Below, piece after piece: positions 14,599-22,149 of a DNA stretch of 22,149 nt. The stretch is from assembly GCA_016199605.1 (NCBI GenBank), contig JACQGJ010000182.1, positions 1 through 22,149 of the forward strand, in the 5' to 3' direction. Both the position numbers and the translations under genes were made by a program. The number at the start of each line of letters is the position of its first letter. Position 1 is the stretch's first letter. Below the pieces are notes generated by a model, which saw only the letters and a list, made by a program, of their open reading frames with translations, had not been told where the DNA came from and searched no databases. Source of the stretch: Armatimonadota bacterium. GTDB lineage: Bacteria; Armatimonadota; Abditibacteriia; CG2-30-59-28.

Positions 14599-15570
14599 CT
14601 ATGATTTCCCGAGCTTGCTGTCGCCAGGAGGCGGCCCAGGCTGTGTGGGGGAGAAATCTTTGCTTTGCTGCACACCAAAGGCTTGACCCAATTGGAGGAA
14701 CCGTGGGATGTTGATCTCAACTTTAGCCTGCTTCCTCAATTCTTGAACAACTGCCTGTTGGGATTTGCCCTTGTTGCGTTTGACCTCTCGCTCGATAGCT
14801 TTCTTCGCCTTGTCAAAGTTAGCAGGCTGACCGGGACGCTCACTGGTCTTCTTGATGATCATGAACGCCCCTGACGCGGGAATGGGATTGGTGTGGTCTC
14901 CGTTTTCCAGTTTCTTGATCTGGGCAGTCAAGGGCCCCAGAGCGGTCACAGGAACCGGTCCCGTATTCCCGTTGTTAGCCTTGGTTTGTTCGTCAATCGA
15001 ATACTCTGACACCAACTCATTCCAACTGCCGTTCTCATCGAGCTTCTTGCAGACTTTGTCTGCCGTCGCTTTGTCCTTGCACACGATACGAGCCAGGACG
15101 AAAGCCTCAGGGACGTCAAGGTCTTTCTTGCGCTTCTGAAAGAAGTCCTTCATCTCGGCATCGGATACCTTGACGTCCTTCGTTGCCAACTTGTCCAGAG
15201 CGAGGTTGAGCCAGATATCCTCTCGAACTTCCTTTTCCGTCATGCCGCTTTGGTTCAGGAACTCCGCGAAGGCTTGGTCGTTGGGGACATTGTTGACCTG
15301 CATCCATTCAGTCATTCCCTGCTGCAGGTCCTCTTGGGATACCGACAGCCCACCCTTCTTCAAGGCCTGCTCGGTCAGGGACTTGAGGATCAGCCAGTCG
15401 AGGGTTTGCATTCCGTGCCGAGCCTCGAGTTGCTCGACAAAGTCGGCGCGAGTGACTGGCTGGTCATTCACAACTGCGACGTTCCGCTTCTGCAGGCATC
15501 CCATCAATAGTGGAAGGCAACAGGACAGCAGGCAGAGGCGCATGATTGAGTGATGGCTGAGCTTGAACAA
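14599..15570 (-). CDS. SurA/PpiC-like (parvulin-type) lipoprotein
   Basis: About 323 residues. The N-terminus carries a lipoprotein signal (RLCLLSCCLPLLMGC), the lipobox LMGC predicting lipid anchoring in the periplasm. A SurA-N-like helical region follows (about 30-130: VAVVNDQPVTRADFVEQL, NQSGMTEKEVREDIWL), then a parvulin-like domain (FVLARIVCKDKATADKVCKK, GSWNELVSEYSIDEQTK, KLENGDHTNPIPASGAFMII), and a Pro-rich tail. Parvulins normally have a His after the first strand and one in the GYHII motif; here these positions are Arg/Ile and Met, so isomerase activity is doubtful and a chaperone role in outer membrane protein folding is more likely. The TTG at 15570 is chosen because AAAGGAGAA lies about 7 nt upstream; ATG 15543 has none. 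It leads the mazG transcript. Confidence 0.85.
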   Translation of the reverse strand: MFKLSHHSIMRLCLLSCCLPLLMGCLQKRNVAVVNDQPVTRADFVEQLEARHGMQTLDWLILKSLTEQALKKGGLSVSQEDLQQGMTEWMQVNNVPNDQAFAEFLNQSGMTEKEVREDIWLNLALDKLATKDVKVSDAEMKDFFQKRKKDLDVPEAFVLARIVCKDKATADKVCKKLDENGSWNELVSEYSIDEQTKANNGNTGPVPVTALGPLTAQIKKLENGDHTNPIPASGAFMIIKKTSERPGQPANFDKAKKAIEREVKRNKGKSQQAVVQELRKQAKVEINIPRFLQLGQAFGVQQSKDFSPTQPGPPPGDSKLGKS

Positions 15571-15665
15571 TTGCGGTTCTCCTTTCAATCTGTGGCGGGA
15601 CGGGAAGCCGCTCCCTCCAAATCTTCACTATACTCGTTAAGGTTGAAAACACCACATTGTTGTGA

Positions 15666-15680
15666 GACAGTTGGACTGTC
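15666..15680. promoter_or_regulatory. 15-bp palindrome A upstream of the lipoprotein gene
   Basis: GACAGT-TGG-ACTGTC, perfect 6-bp arms with a 3-bp centre, about 100 bp upstream of the lipoprotein start. It shares its core with the palindrome at 15711-15725 and may be an operator. A weak -10-like TATAGT (15627-15632, - strand) lies downstream with no good -35. Confidence 0.35.
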
Positions 15681-15710
15681 GAACCTCTCCGGCCTTGGCG
15701 ATGACGCTTC

Positions 15711-15725
15711 GGGAGTCCAACTCCC
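15711..15725. promoter_or_regulatory. 15-bp palindrome B upstream of the lipoprotein gene
   Basis: GGGAGT-CCA-ACTCCC, perfect 6-bp arms with a 3-bp centre. Read on opposite strands, palindromes A and B share AGT-CCA-ACT and lie 45 bp apart centre to centre. The rest of this 244-bp spacer holds no gene that I can see. Confidence 0.35.
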
Positions 15726-15802
15726 TCGTAACAGGAAACGAGTGATTCCAGACCTCATTGAGTATAAGAACACATCGGCCCGTCCTGGCAGTTCCTGATT
15801 CT

Positions 15803-15821
15803 GGGATAGGGGGCCTATCCC
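15803..15821. repeat. Hairpin at the end of the GGDEF gene
   Basis: GGGATAGG (15803-15810) and CCTATCCC (15814-15821) are perfect 8-bp arms that include the stop codon of the GGDEF gene. No T run follows on the - strand, so a terminator role is only possible. Confidence 0.35.
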
Positions 15822-17500
15822 GCCGATTTTGCAGCCTTGTCTGCGGAGGTCTGGGCAGCCGTTTTGAGCAGACGCTTGTTGCCAGTCTTGTCGAAATACC
15901 CAACCCGGTTTCGCCCCGATTCCTTCGCCAGATAGAGAGCCTCATCTGCCATTCTGATAAGAGACTCCCGAGTGTCCGTATCGAGAGGGTAGTTGGACAC
16001 CCCCACGCTTACCGTGACCTGAATAGGTTTGTTCTTATGGACCCACTGGCAGGCCTCCACTGCGGAGCGAAACCGCTCAGCAGCGCGAAGAGCGCCGCGT
16101 TTTGGGGTCTCCACCAACGCGATGATGAATTCCTCTCCCCCGTACCGAGCGATGATGTCATGTCCCTGCCGTCCGACTCGATTGAGAATTTGCGCCATTT
16201 CCCGAAGCACGTGGTCTCCGGCTTGATGTCCGTAAGTATCGTTGAGCCGTTTGAAATGGTCAATGTCCATCATCAGAACTGACAGGGGGCGCTGGTAACG
16301 CTTGGCCCGTCGGAGCTCGTCGTCGAGCGACTCCTGGAAGTACCGATGAACAAACAGACCGGTGAGTCCGTCAGTCGTCGCCAACCGTTCCATGTTCTGA
16401 TACAGATTGGCGTTCTCGATCATGACAGCGGCCTGGTTGGCGAAGAGAGACAGGAGGTTCTGATCGTCCGGTGTGAAGACTCCCGTCGGCTGTTTGTTGT
16501 TCACATTGAGGACACCGATGGTCTTCCCCTTGATCTTCAGGGGGACCGTCAGCAGAGAATTGCTTGAGTATTTCTTCAGGCTCCTCCGCTTGAATTGCGG
16601 ATGTCGTTCAATGTCGGAAATGAGCAGCGGCTCTCCCGTTTTGGCGACGTGACCGGAGATTCCTTCTCCCACCGGTATCGCAATCTTCTTTATCATGGTG
16701 GGGCTCAGTCCCTGTGCGACCCGAACTCGCAGGTATCTCCCCGAGCTTTCCAGCAACATCAAGGAGCAAATCTGCGCGCCCGTTACCTGCACGACGCCTT
16801 CGATGATCTTCCCGAGCAGGCGATCGACATTGAGGACCGAGGTGAGCGCGCTGCCCACTTCGTACAGGGTCGACAACTGGGCGACTCGATGATGCAGGTC
16901 TTCATGCAGTCGTGCGTTCTTGAGGGCCACCGCCGCGTGGTCGGCGAGAAAGGTGAGGTAAGCCAACTCATCACTGCCGAGGGATCCGCAGTCGGTGAGG
17001 GGTTTGTCAATGCTAAGCACACCCAGAACACCTTTGGGATCAGTGAGAGGCACACAGGCCATCGCTTCCGGCTTCAGCTTGTGGCCGTGGCGCAACACGA
17101 ACCGACGGTCGGTCGAGACGTCGGCGACAACGACCGGCTTGCCGGTGGCAAGGACGTTTCCAGCAATCCCCTCCTCGGGTTTGAACCGGAGGTTCTTCAC
17201 CGTTTCGGGATCGATGCCGCGAGACCCAATGACGTGAAGCTGCTGGGTGCCTGGGTCCATGAGCATTATGCTGCTGCGGCGCGCCCCGAGCAAAGTCTGC
17301 GTGCTGTCGAGAATCTGGGAGATCACCTCACTCAGACTCAAACTGGAGCTGATCTGCCGGGTCGCATCCAGCATCGCAGAGGCGAGGCGCGATCTTCGCT
17401 CCAGATCCCCGCTCTGGTCTTGCAGACCCACGATCTGTTTCTCGAGCTGCTGAAGCGCCGTCCGGAGCGGCGCCAAATTGATGAGGCCTTGTTCGGGCAT
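15815..17500 (-). CDS. GAF-GAF-GGDEF diguanylate cyclase
   Basis: A 561-residue cytoplasmic protein with two GAF sensor domains (about 45-200 and 208-368) and a C-terminal GGDEF domain (about 372-540) that makes c-di-GMP from two GTP. The domain looks active: ATTDGLTGLF, metal ligands in MDIDHFKRLND (Asp412), YGHQAGD, and GGEEF at 454-458. The inhibitory I-site (RxxD, five residues before GGEEF) is degenerate: those positions read QGHD, so product feedback by the usual route is unlikely. A short N-terminal helix (RTALQQLEKQIVGLQDQ) may form a coiled coil. No transmembrane segments are seen. The ATG at 17500 has no visible ribosome site. It starts 64 bp after yebC in the same direction, so it may be read from the yebC promoter, and its partner in turnover is the HD-GYP protein upstream. 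Confidence 0.93.
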   Translation of the reverse strand: MPEQGLINLAPLRTALQQLEKQIVGLQDQSGDLERRSRLASAMLDATRQISSSLSLSEVISQILDSTQTLLGARRSSIMLMDPGTQQLHVIGSRGIDPETVKNLRFKPEEGIAGNVLATGKPVVVADVSTDRRFVLRHGHKLKPEAMACVPLTDPKGVLGVLSIDKPLTDCGSLGSDELAYLTFLADHAAVALKNARLHEDLHHRVAQLSTLYEVGSALTSVLNVDRLLGKIIEGVVQVTGAQICSLMLLESSGRYLRVRVAQGLSPTMIKKIAIPVGEGISGHVAKTGEPLLISDIERHPQFKRRSLKKYSSNSLLTVPLKIKGKTIGVLNVNNKQPTGVFTPDDQNLLSLFANQAAVMIENANLYQNMERLATTDGLTGLFVHRYFQESLDDELRRAKRYQRPLSVLMMDIDHFKRLNDTYGHQAGDHVLREMAQILNRVGRQGHDIIARYGGEEFIIALVETPKRGALRAAERFRSAVEACQWVHKNKPIQVTVSVGVSNYPLDTDTRESLIRMADEALYLAKESGRNRVGYFDKTGNKRLLKTAAQTSADKAAKSAG

Positions 17501-17564
17501 AGGGGATCGATGATTGAGACCGAGAGGCGAGGGTTTCGTGTTGAGGATTGGCCCTCAGACCTCT

Positions 17565-18311
17565 CTACTGGTTCTCCTCGAAGAATTCTTCAGGAATATC
17601 GAAATTGGAGCTGACCTGCTGAACGTCGTCATGATCCTCCAGAGCTTCCATCATCCGCAGCATTTTTCGGGCGTCGTCACCGGACAGGAGAACATGACTG
17701 CTGGGTATCATCCTGATTTCGGCGCTCGACCACGCAAGCCCTTGCTGCTGCAACCCGTTCTTGATCTCCTCAAAAACCTCGACCGGGGTCTGAATCTCAT
17801 AAGTCTCCTCCTCGACGCGCATGTCCTCCGCGCCCGTTTCCAGCGCCATTTCCATCAACGCATCTTCATCCTCGACCGTGCCCGCGGGGACAAGGACGAT
17901 TCCCTTTCGGCTGAAAAGCCAGGCAACGCAACCGGCTTCACCCATGCTACCGCCGTGTCTTGAGAGGATCTTGCGAAGGTCCGCCACGGTGCGGTTTCGG
18001 TTGTCAGTCATGGCGTCGACGAGGACAGCGGCGCCTCCGGGTCCGTACCCCTCGTACACGACTTCCTCGTAGCTGACGCCCTCGGTGTCGCCGCTCCCCC
18101 GCTTGATTGCTCGCTGAATGTTGTCATTCGGCATGCTCCCCTCGCGAGCTTTCTGGAGGGCGAGGCGCAACCGAGGATTGGCCTCCGGGTCGCCTCCACC
18201 GCGCGCTGCGACGATGATCTCTCGCGCGATTTTCGCAAAAATCTTCGCTTTTTGTGTATCCACCGCTGCTTTACGCAAACGGATGTTGTGCCATTTGGAA
18301 TGCCCGGACAT
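17565..18311 (-). CDS. yebC: YebC/PmpR family regulatory protein
   Basis: A 248-residue protein of the YebC/PmpR/TACO1 family, members of which act as DNA-binding regulators or as factors that help ribosomes through difficult sequences such as proline runs. The signature start SGHSKWHNIRLRKAAVD, FAKIAREIIVAARGGGDP, MPNDNIQRAIKRGSGD, YEEVVYEGYGPGGAAVLV, and TDNRNRTVADLRKILSRHGG are all present, and length is standard. The ATG at 18311 has GGAGG 9 nt upstream; an upstream in-frame start would add 14 residues without support. It has its own promoter within the end of the HD-GYP gene. The usual neighbour ruvC is absent here; instead it sits between two c-di-GMP genes. Confidence 0.96.
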   Translation of the reverse strand: MSGHSKWHNIRLRKAAVDTQKAKIFAKIAREIIVAARGGGDPEANPRLRLALQKAREGSMPNDNIQRAIKRGSGDTEGVSYEEVVYEGYGPGGAAVLVDAMTDNRNRTVADLRKILSRHGGSMGEAGCVAWLFSRKGIVLVPAGTVEDEDALMEMALETGAEDMRVEEETYEIQTPVEVFEEIKNGLQQQGLAWSSAEIRMIPSSHVLLSGDDARKMLRMMEALEDHDDVQQVSSNFDIPEEFFEENQ

Positions 18312-18395
18312 CTTGGAACGCCTCCAAGTGATACTCGCTGAGGACCAGACCACCTCTACCGCAACTGCCCCCAGGAGACAGGGGAAAACGGCGGA

Positions 18396-18424
18396 ATTAT
18401 AGCATATCGTCCCCGGCCCGTAAA
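18396..18424 (-). promoter_or_regulatory. Extended -10 promoter of yebC
   Basis: The - strand reads TTTACG (18419-18424), a 17-bp spacer and a perfect TATAAT (18396-18401) preceded by TGC, the extended -10 element. The TAA stop of the HD-GYP gene (18397-18399) lies inside the -10 box. Transcription would start near 18389, about 78 nt before yebC. Confidence 0.6.
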
Positions 18425-20766
18425 TCGTCGCCGCCTCGGGAGATCTTTACCGGAATGTTTCCCTTCTCGTAGGCTCGAAGGAACGCGCCGACAACTACCG
18501 GATCGAACTGCTTCCCGGATTCCTCCAGGATTTGCTTGAGGGCGGTTTCGCTGTCGAAGCCCTGGCGATAGGGACGATCAGAAGTCATCGCGTCATAGGA
18601 ATCCGCGATGGTGATGATGCGGGACGGGAGAGGGATGGAGTCGCCGGCCAGGCCATCGGGGTAACCGAAACCGTCGTAGCGCTCATGGGTGTGTTTGATC
18701 CACGGCACCACTCGCTCCCAGGGCTTGATCTGTCCCACGATGTCGCTGGCAATGATGGAATGATGCTTCAGGCGGTCGTACTCGTCCTCGTCCAGGCGAG
18801 CAGCCTTGTGGAGGATGTTTTCATCAACGCCCAGCTTGCCGATGTCGTGAAACAAGCCCGCGATCTGGATCAGGTCCAGCTCCTCCTCGGGGAGCTCCAG
18901 CTCTTTCGCAACCTCCTGGGCAATGCTCGTCACCCGCCGGGAGTGGTCATGCGTGTAGGAGTCCTTCACGTCAATGGTCCGGGCCAGCGCCTCAATGATG
19001 TTCAGGTATAGAGACCTTAAGTCACCGTAAAGTCGAGCGTTCTCCAGCGCGATACCGGCCTCCGAAGCGAGCGCCGTCAGAAGGTTCATGTCTCGGCGTT
19101 CAAAGAACGTCCCGTCGGCCCTGTTGAGGACTTCGATCACCCCAATCAGCTTCTCCTTGACGATGATCGGCACGCAGATAATCGACTTCGTAGGGAAGTC
19201 GATGGACTCGGCGATCTCTTTCTTAAAGCGCGGGTCCCTGTAAACGTCCTCCACCAGCAAAGATTGCCGGTTTTCAGCGACCCATCCGGCGATCCCTTCA
19301 CCCACTTTGACCCGAAACTGCTTGACCTCCTCGCCCTTCTCTCCGAGAGCTACCCGGAACGTCAACTCGTTTGTCTCTTCATCGAGAAGCATCAGGGAAC
19401 TGGCCTCGGCTTTCATGACGTGGCAAGTCAGGTCCATGATGGTCGTCAGGAGTTGATCGAGGTCCAACTCGGAAGTGATCATCGAGCTTACGCCGACAAG
19501 GGTTGTGAGCTCCTCGATCTTGCGCTGCGCATCTTGGTAAAGTCGCGCATTCTCAATGGCTGCGACTGCCTGACTGGCGAACACCTGAAGCAAGGAGAGG
19601 TCTTCGTTGCTGAAAGTTTCATCGCCCTGCTTGTTGGCCACGTTCAGGACGCCGATGGTGCGGTTCAACCGTCGAAGAGGCACGCTGAGCATGGTCTTGA
19701 TCTCGTCCCGCAAGGGTCCCGAATAGCGAGGATCCGTGGCGACCTCGGTGATGTTTATCGGTATGCCTGTCTGGGCTACTCGACCTGTTACGCTTTCCCC
19801 CAATTTCACGCTGCGTTGAGGAAGGCGGTCCTCGCTGAACCCGACAGCGACCTCCAGGCGGAGTTCTCCCGCGTCTTCTTCATGGAGGAAAATGGAGCCC
19901 CGCTCTGCCTCTGTCACGCTGATGGAGACATCAAGAAGCCGCTGCAAGACCGCATGCAGGTCCAGCTCCATCGGAGTGCTAATCGAGGTGGCGACCTCCC
20001 GGAGAGCGGCAAGTCCGGCAAACTGTCGCTCGGCCTCGTGGAAGAGCTGGAAGTTTTCAATCATCAACGCGGATTGGTTGGCAAGAGCGCCCAGCAGGTC
20101 CACGTCGTCCTGTGTAAAGTCTTCTCCGTCCAGCCGGTTGATGACCTCGACGACGCCGATGACCTTTTCGCGTCCCGTCAACGGAACGCACACAATCGAC
20201 TGGGTGGGAAAATCGATGGATTCCGAGATGTCCTTCCTGAACCGGGGATCCTTGTGAACGTCGGGCACCAGCAAGGATTCCCCCTTTTGAGCGACCCATC
20301 CGGCGATCCCTTCACCGATCTTCAGCTTGAAACTTTTGACCTCGTCGGCCTTGTCCCCTTTGGCGACCTCGAAGCGCAACTCGTCTCCCGAGGGCTCGAG
20401 GAGGAGAAGCGAGCTTGCCTCCACCCGCATGACTCGGGTTACGAGGTCCATGACCAGGTTGAGGACCTCCCGGAGGGACATCGGGGCACGAAGCAGTCCC
20501 GCGACTTCCTGCATCACTTGCGATCGAGTCAACAGACCTGCATTGACCCGCCGCAGGGCAGTCACCTCGGCCTCGAGTTCCTGGATCCGCTGATCCTTGT
20601 CGGCCGCTTCGGGACGGATAGACCCCGCCAACGGCGTGACCGAAGCAATCCGCGCCACCTCAAGCCGGGCGGGATCCAGCGCATCTTTGGAGGGGCGGTG
20701 AGGGACCCTCCTCCTGTCTCCATTCTTCGCATTCTCAGGTTTATGTTGCACGTTCGCTCGATTCAT
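18397..20766 (-). CDS. GAF-GAF-GAF-HD-GYP c-di-GMP phosphodiesterase
   Basis: A 789-residue cytoplasmic protein with a basic, disordered N-terminus (1-55), a short coiled coil (58-80), three GAF domains (about 84-240, 250-410, 418-580) and a C-terminal HD-GYP domain (about 583-770), the class that hydrolyses c-di-GMP. The HD-GYP signature is complete: THDHSRRV (606-611), FHDIGKLG with His640-Asp641, LKHHSIIASDIV, HTHERYDGFGYPDG with GYP at 701-703, and ADSYDAMTSDRPYR. GAF1 and GAF3 are close duplicates (about two thirds identical over 73 residues by hand), while GAF2 differs. Its ATG overlaps the stop of the cyclase gene (ATGA), so translation is probably coupled; no separate ribosome site is seen. 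Input ligand unknown. It probably opposes the GAF-GAF-GGDEF protein two genes on. Confidence 0.93.
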   Translation of the reverse strand: MNRANVQHKPENAKNGDRRRVPHRPSKDALDPARLEVARIASVTPLAGSIRPEAADKDQRIQELEAEVTALRRVNAGLLTRSQVMQEVAGLLRAPMSLREVLNLVMDLVTRVMRVEASSLLLLEPSGDELRFEVAKGDKADEVKSFKLKIGEGIAGWVAQKGESLLVPDVHKDPRFRKDISESIDFPTQSIVCVPLTGREKVIGVVEVINRLDGEDFTQDDVDLLGALANQSALMIENFQLFHEAERQFAGLAALREVATSISTPMELDLHAVLQRLLDVSISVTEAERGSIFLHEEDAGELRLEVAVGFSEDRLPQRSVKLGESVTGRVAQTGIPINITEVATDPRYSGPLRDEIKTMLSVPLRRLNRTIGVLNVANKQGDETFSNEDLSLLQVFASQAVAAIENARLYQDAQRKIEELTTLVGVSSMITSELDLDQLLTTIMDLTCHVMKAEASSLMLLDEETNELTFRVALGEKGEEVKQFRVKVGEGIAGWVAENRQSLLVEDVYRDPRFKKEIAESIDFPTKSIICVPIIVKEKLIGVIEVLNRADGTFFERRDMNLLTALASEAGIALENARLYGDLRSLYLNIIEALARTIDVKDSYTHDHSRRVTSIAQEVAKELELPEEELDLIQIAGLFHDIGKLGVDENILHKAARLDEDEYDRLKHHSIIASDIVGQIKPWERVVPWIKHTHERYDGFGYPDGLAGDSIPLPSRIITIADSYDAMTSDRPYRQGFDSETALKQILEESGKQFDPVVVGAFLRAYEKGNIPVKISRGGDDLRAGDDML

Positions 20767-22149
20767 GAGGATCGTGGAGGCTGCGTCGGGGTTGAGGCCA
20801 AAGTCGCGGACTCTATGAGTCCGGGTTGAACGGAAGCGCCAGCTGAAGGGTACTCTTGCTTGACCGGGCCCTCTGATACCGGCCCGGGCTCAAGGACGCC
20901 GGAGCCATCCACTGCGAGCACTTCATAGATGGTCACGGGCTGTGTCTTGCCTTTCACGATGACCTCACCGAGAGGGCGAGCGCGCACCTGCGCTTTGACC
21001 ACTTCGTAGGTCGCTTCCCCGATGATAATATCCACCTTGTACTGTCGAGTCAGGGATTCCAGCCGAGCGGCGAGGTTGACCTCATCGCCAATCACGGTGT
21101 ACTGCTTCCGGGAAGCAGATCCCACGTTGCCGACAACCACTTCCCCGGTGTTGATCCCGATTCCCATGCTCAAAAGGGGACGTCCCTGGGCCTGCCATTC
21201 CTGCTGCAGCCGCTTCACCTCAGTCAGCATTGCCACTCCCGTTTGGACCGCGCGCTCGGCATGGTCGGGCTGGTCCGCCGGAGCGTTGAAAACCGCCATG
21301 AGACAGTCCCCGATGATGTTGTCGATGGTGCCCTCGTATTCAAAGATGATGTCGTTCATCGGCTGGAACAGGGCGTTGAGGTACTCGACCACACGCTCGG
21401 GCGCCATCTTTTCGGACATGCTGGTAAAGCCACGCACGTCGGCAAAGAGGACCGACACCTCTTTGCGGGTGCCGCCCAGCATAGCTTTCTCCGGTGACTT
21501 GATCAATTCGTCGACCACCTGCGACGACACGTAGGACCCAAAGGTGTCACGGATCAGCTTCTTCTCCTTCTCCTCGGTGGCCAGGCGGTACGCGGTGATC
21601 GTGGCGTAGGCCAGGAAGATCACAAGCGTCGGCGGGATCACCTCGATAACGATGGAGCGCGTCGTGAAGAAGAAGACGGCAATGGCGACGTAGGCCACAA
21701 AGAAACTCGCCGTGAACGTCCCCCCACGGGCCGGCGAGAGCCGAATGATGATGATGGCCATCACCGTCCCCACCAAAAGGATCATGAGAACGTTCACCCA
21801 CTCCGGTGACTCGATCATGAAGTGGCCGTTGAGGATGTTGTCGACGAGGGTGGCAATATGCTCCACGCCGGGTCGCGTCCGATCCAGGGGCGAGGGACGG
21901 AGGTCCACTACGCCCGTGGCAGACCAGCCAACGATAGCTACCCGGTTTGCGAGGCTCACATTGGAGGCGGCCAGTTTGGAGTCATCGAAGACATCGGCAC
22001 AGGAAATGTGAGGGAATTTGTTCTTCTCGTCGTAAAAATCAAGAGAAACCAACTGAGGCCCGGTCACAGGTATATGAACGAGGTCACCCATTCGGACTTC
22101 GCCACCTTCGTCGAGGACGACGTCTTTTGCCTGCAGGCCCAGGAAGTAC
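20763..22149 (-). CDS. CHASE2-type membrane class III nucleotidyl cyclase, 5' partial
   Basis: The frame is open to the window edge; numbering here is from an internal Met at 22091. The start of the visible part is the end of an extracellular CHASE2 sensor domain (RVAIVGWSATGVVDLRPSPL...RPGVEHIATLVDNILNG), followed by three transmembrane helices (about 99-118, 124-143, 147-168) and a cytoplasmic class III cyclase domain (about 205-385). Metal ligands are Asp218 (LFADVRGFTSMSE) and Asp262 (IIGDCLMAVF); the transition-state Asn339 and Arg343 are in VNLAARLES. The substrate-selecting position that is usually Lys (DKxIGD) is Asn258 here, and the partner position is Thr332, so cAMP is likely but not certain as product. 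A disordered Pro/Ser-rich tail ends the protein. Its stop overlaps the ATG of the HD-GYP gene. Confidence 0.92.
   Translation of the reverse strand, partial: YFLGLQAKDVVLDEGGEVRMGDLVHIPVTGPQLVSLDFYDEKNKFPHISCADVFDDSKLAASNVSLANRVAIVGWSATGVVDLRPSPLDRTRPGVEHIATLVDNILNGHFMIESPEWVNVLMILLVGTVMAIIIIRLSPARGGTFTASFFVAYVAIAVFFFTTRSIVIEVIPPTLVIFLAYATITAYRLATEEKEKKLIRDTFGSYVSSQVVDELIKSPEKAMLGGTRKEVSVLFADVRGFTSMSEKMAPERVVEYLNALFQPMNDIIFEYEGTIDNIIGDCLMAVFNAPADQPDHAERAVQTGVAMLTEVKRLQQEWQAQGRPLLSMGIGINTGEVVVGNVGSASRKQYTVIGDEVNLAARLESLTRQYKVDIIIGEATYEVVKAQVRARPLGEVIVKGKTQPVTIYEVLAVDGSGVLEPGPVSEGPVKQEYPSAGASVQPGLIESATLASTPTQPPRSS

Noticed and set aside
15627..15632. TATAGT as -10 box of the lipoprotein gene
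   Set aside because: No acceptable -35 hexamer is found at 16-18 bp upstream, so I did not call a promoter.
19264..20829. A 521-codon open frame on the + strand
   Set aside because: It is antisense to the GAF-HD-GYP gene and its sequence is only the complement of GAF codons; repeated motifs in it mirror the GAF duplication.

Overview
The window is a GC-rich, gene-dense bacterial chromosome segment with no rRNA, tRNA, IS element or CRISPR array that I can see. The gene mix is a URO-D-like methyltransferase-family protein, DUF4838, GH127/DUF1680, PA14-DUF1080, pyruvate phosphate dikinase, many GAF proteins and a CHASE2 cyclase. Together with a lipobox protein and secreted hydrolases, it suggests a diderm environmental bacterium of the Planctomycetota/Verrucomicrobiota, Hydrogenedentota, Sumerlaeota or Armatimonadota type. 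This placement is inference; no marker in the window decides it.

Left part (1-4139): the end of a URO-D-fold protein and a DUF4838 protein on the + strand (with a possible 28-codon coupling ORF between them), then mannonate dehydratase UxuA on the - strand, transcribed back to back with serC. The uxuA and serC promoters are both readable and lie 26 bp apart. DUF4838 and UxuA fit uronic acid use; serC is serine biosynthesis.

Middle (4140-10825): a hairpin-rich convergent spacer, then a - strand pair made of an RhlE-like DEAD-box helicase and a glycine-rich RRM protein, expressed from a strong promoter with a leader of about 136 nt. Divergent from it, an almost consensus promoter drives a secreted GH127/146-type beta-L-arabinofuranosidase followed immediately by a secreted PA14-DUF1080 protein. 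A spacer with degenerate 9-bp tandem repeats and a terminator separates these from ppdK.

Right part (10826-22149): all genes are on the - strand: CHASE2-class III cyclase (cut by the window edge), GAF-GAF-GAF-HD-GYP, yebC, GAF-GAF-GGDEF, a parvulin-like lipoprotein, mazG and ppdK. The cyclase and HD-GYP genes overlap by ATGA. yebC has its own promoter, whose -10 box contains the stop codon of the HD-GYP gene. The cluster places a cyclic-mononucleotide-producing enzyme, a c-di-GMP hydrolase and a c-di-GMP synthase with five GAF sensor domains side by side, and is the best candidate here for an integrated signalling module. I found no clearly novel multi-gene system; the most interesting leads are this signalling cluster, the helicase-RRM leader, the uxuA/serC control region and the paired palindromes before the lipoprotein gene.
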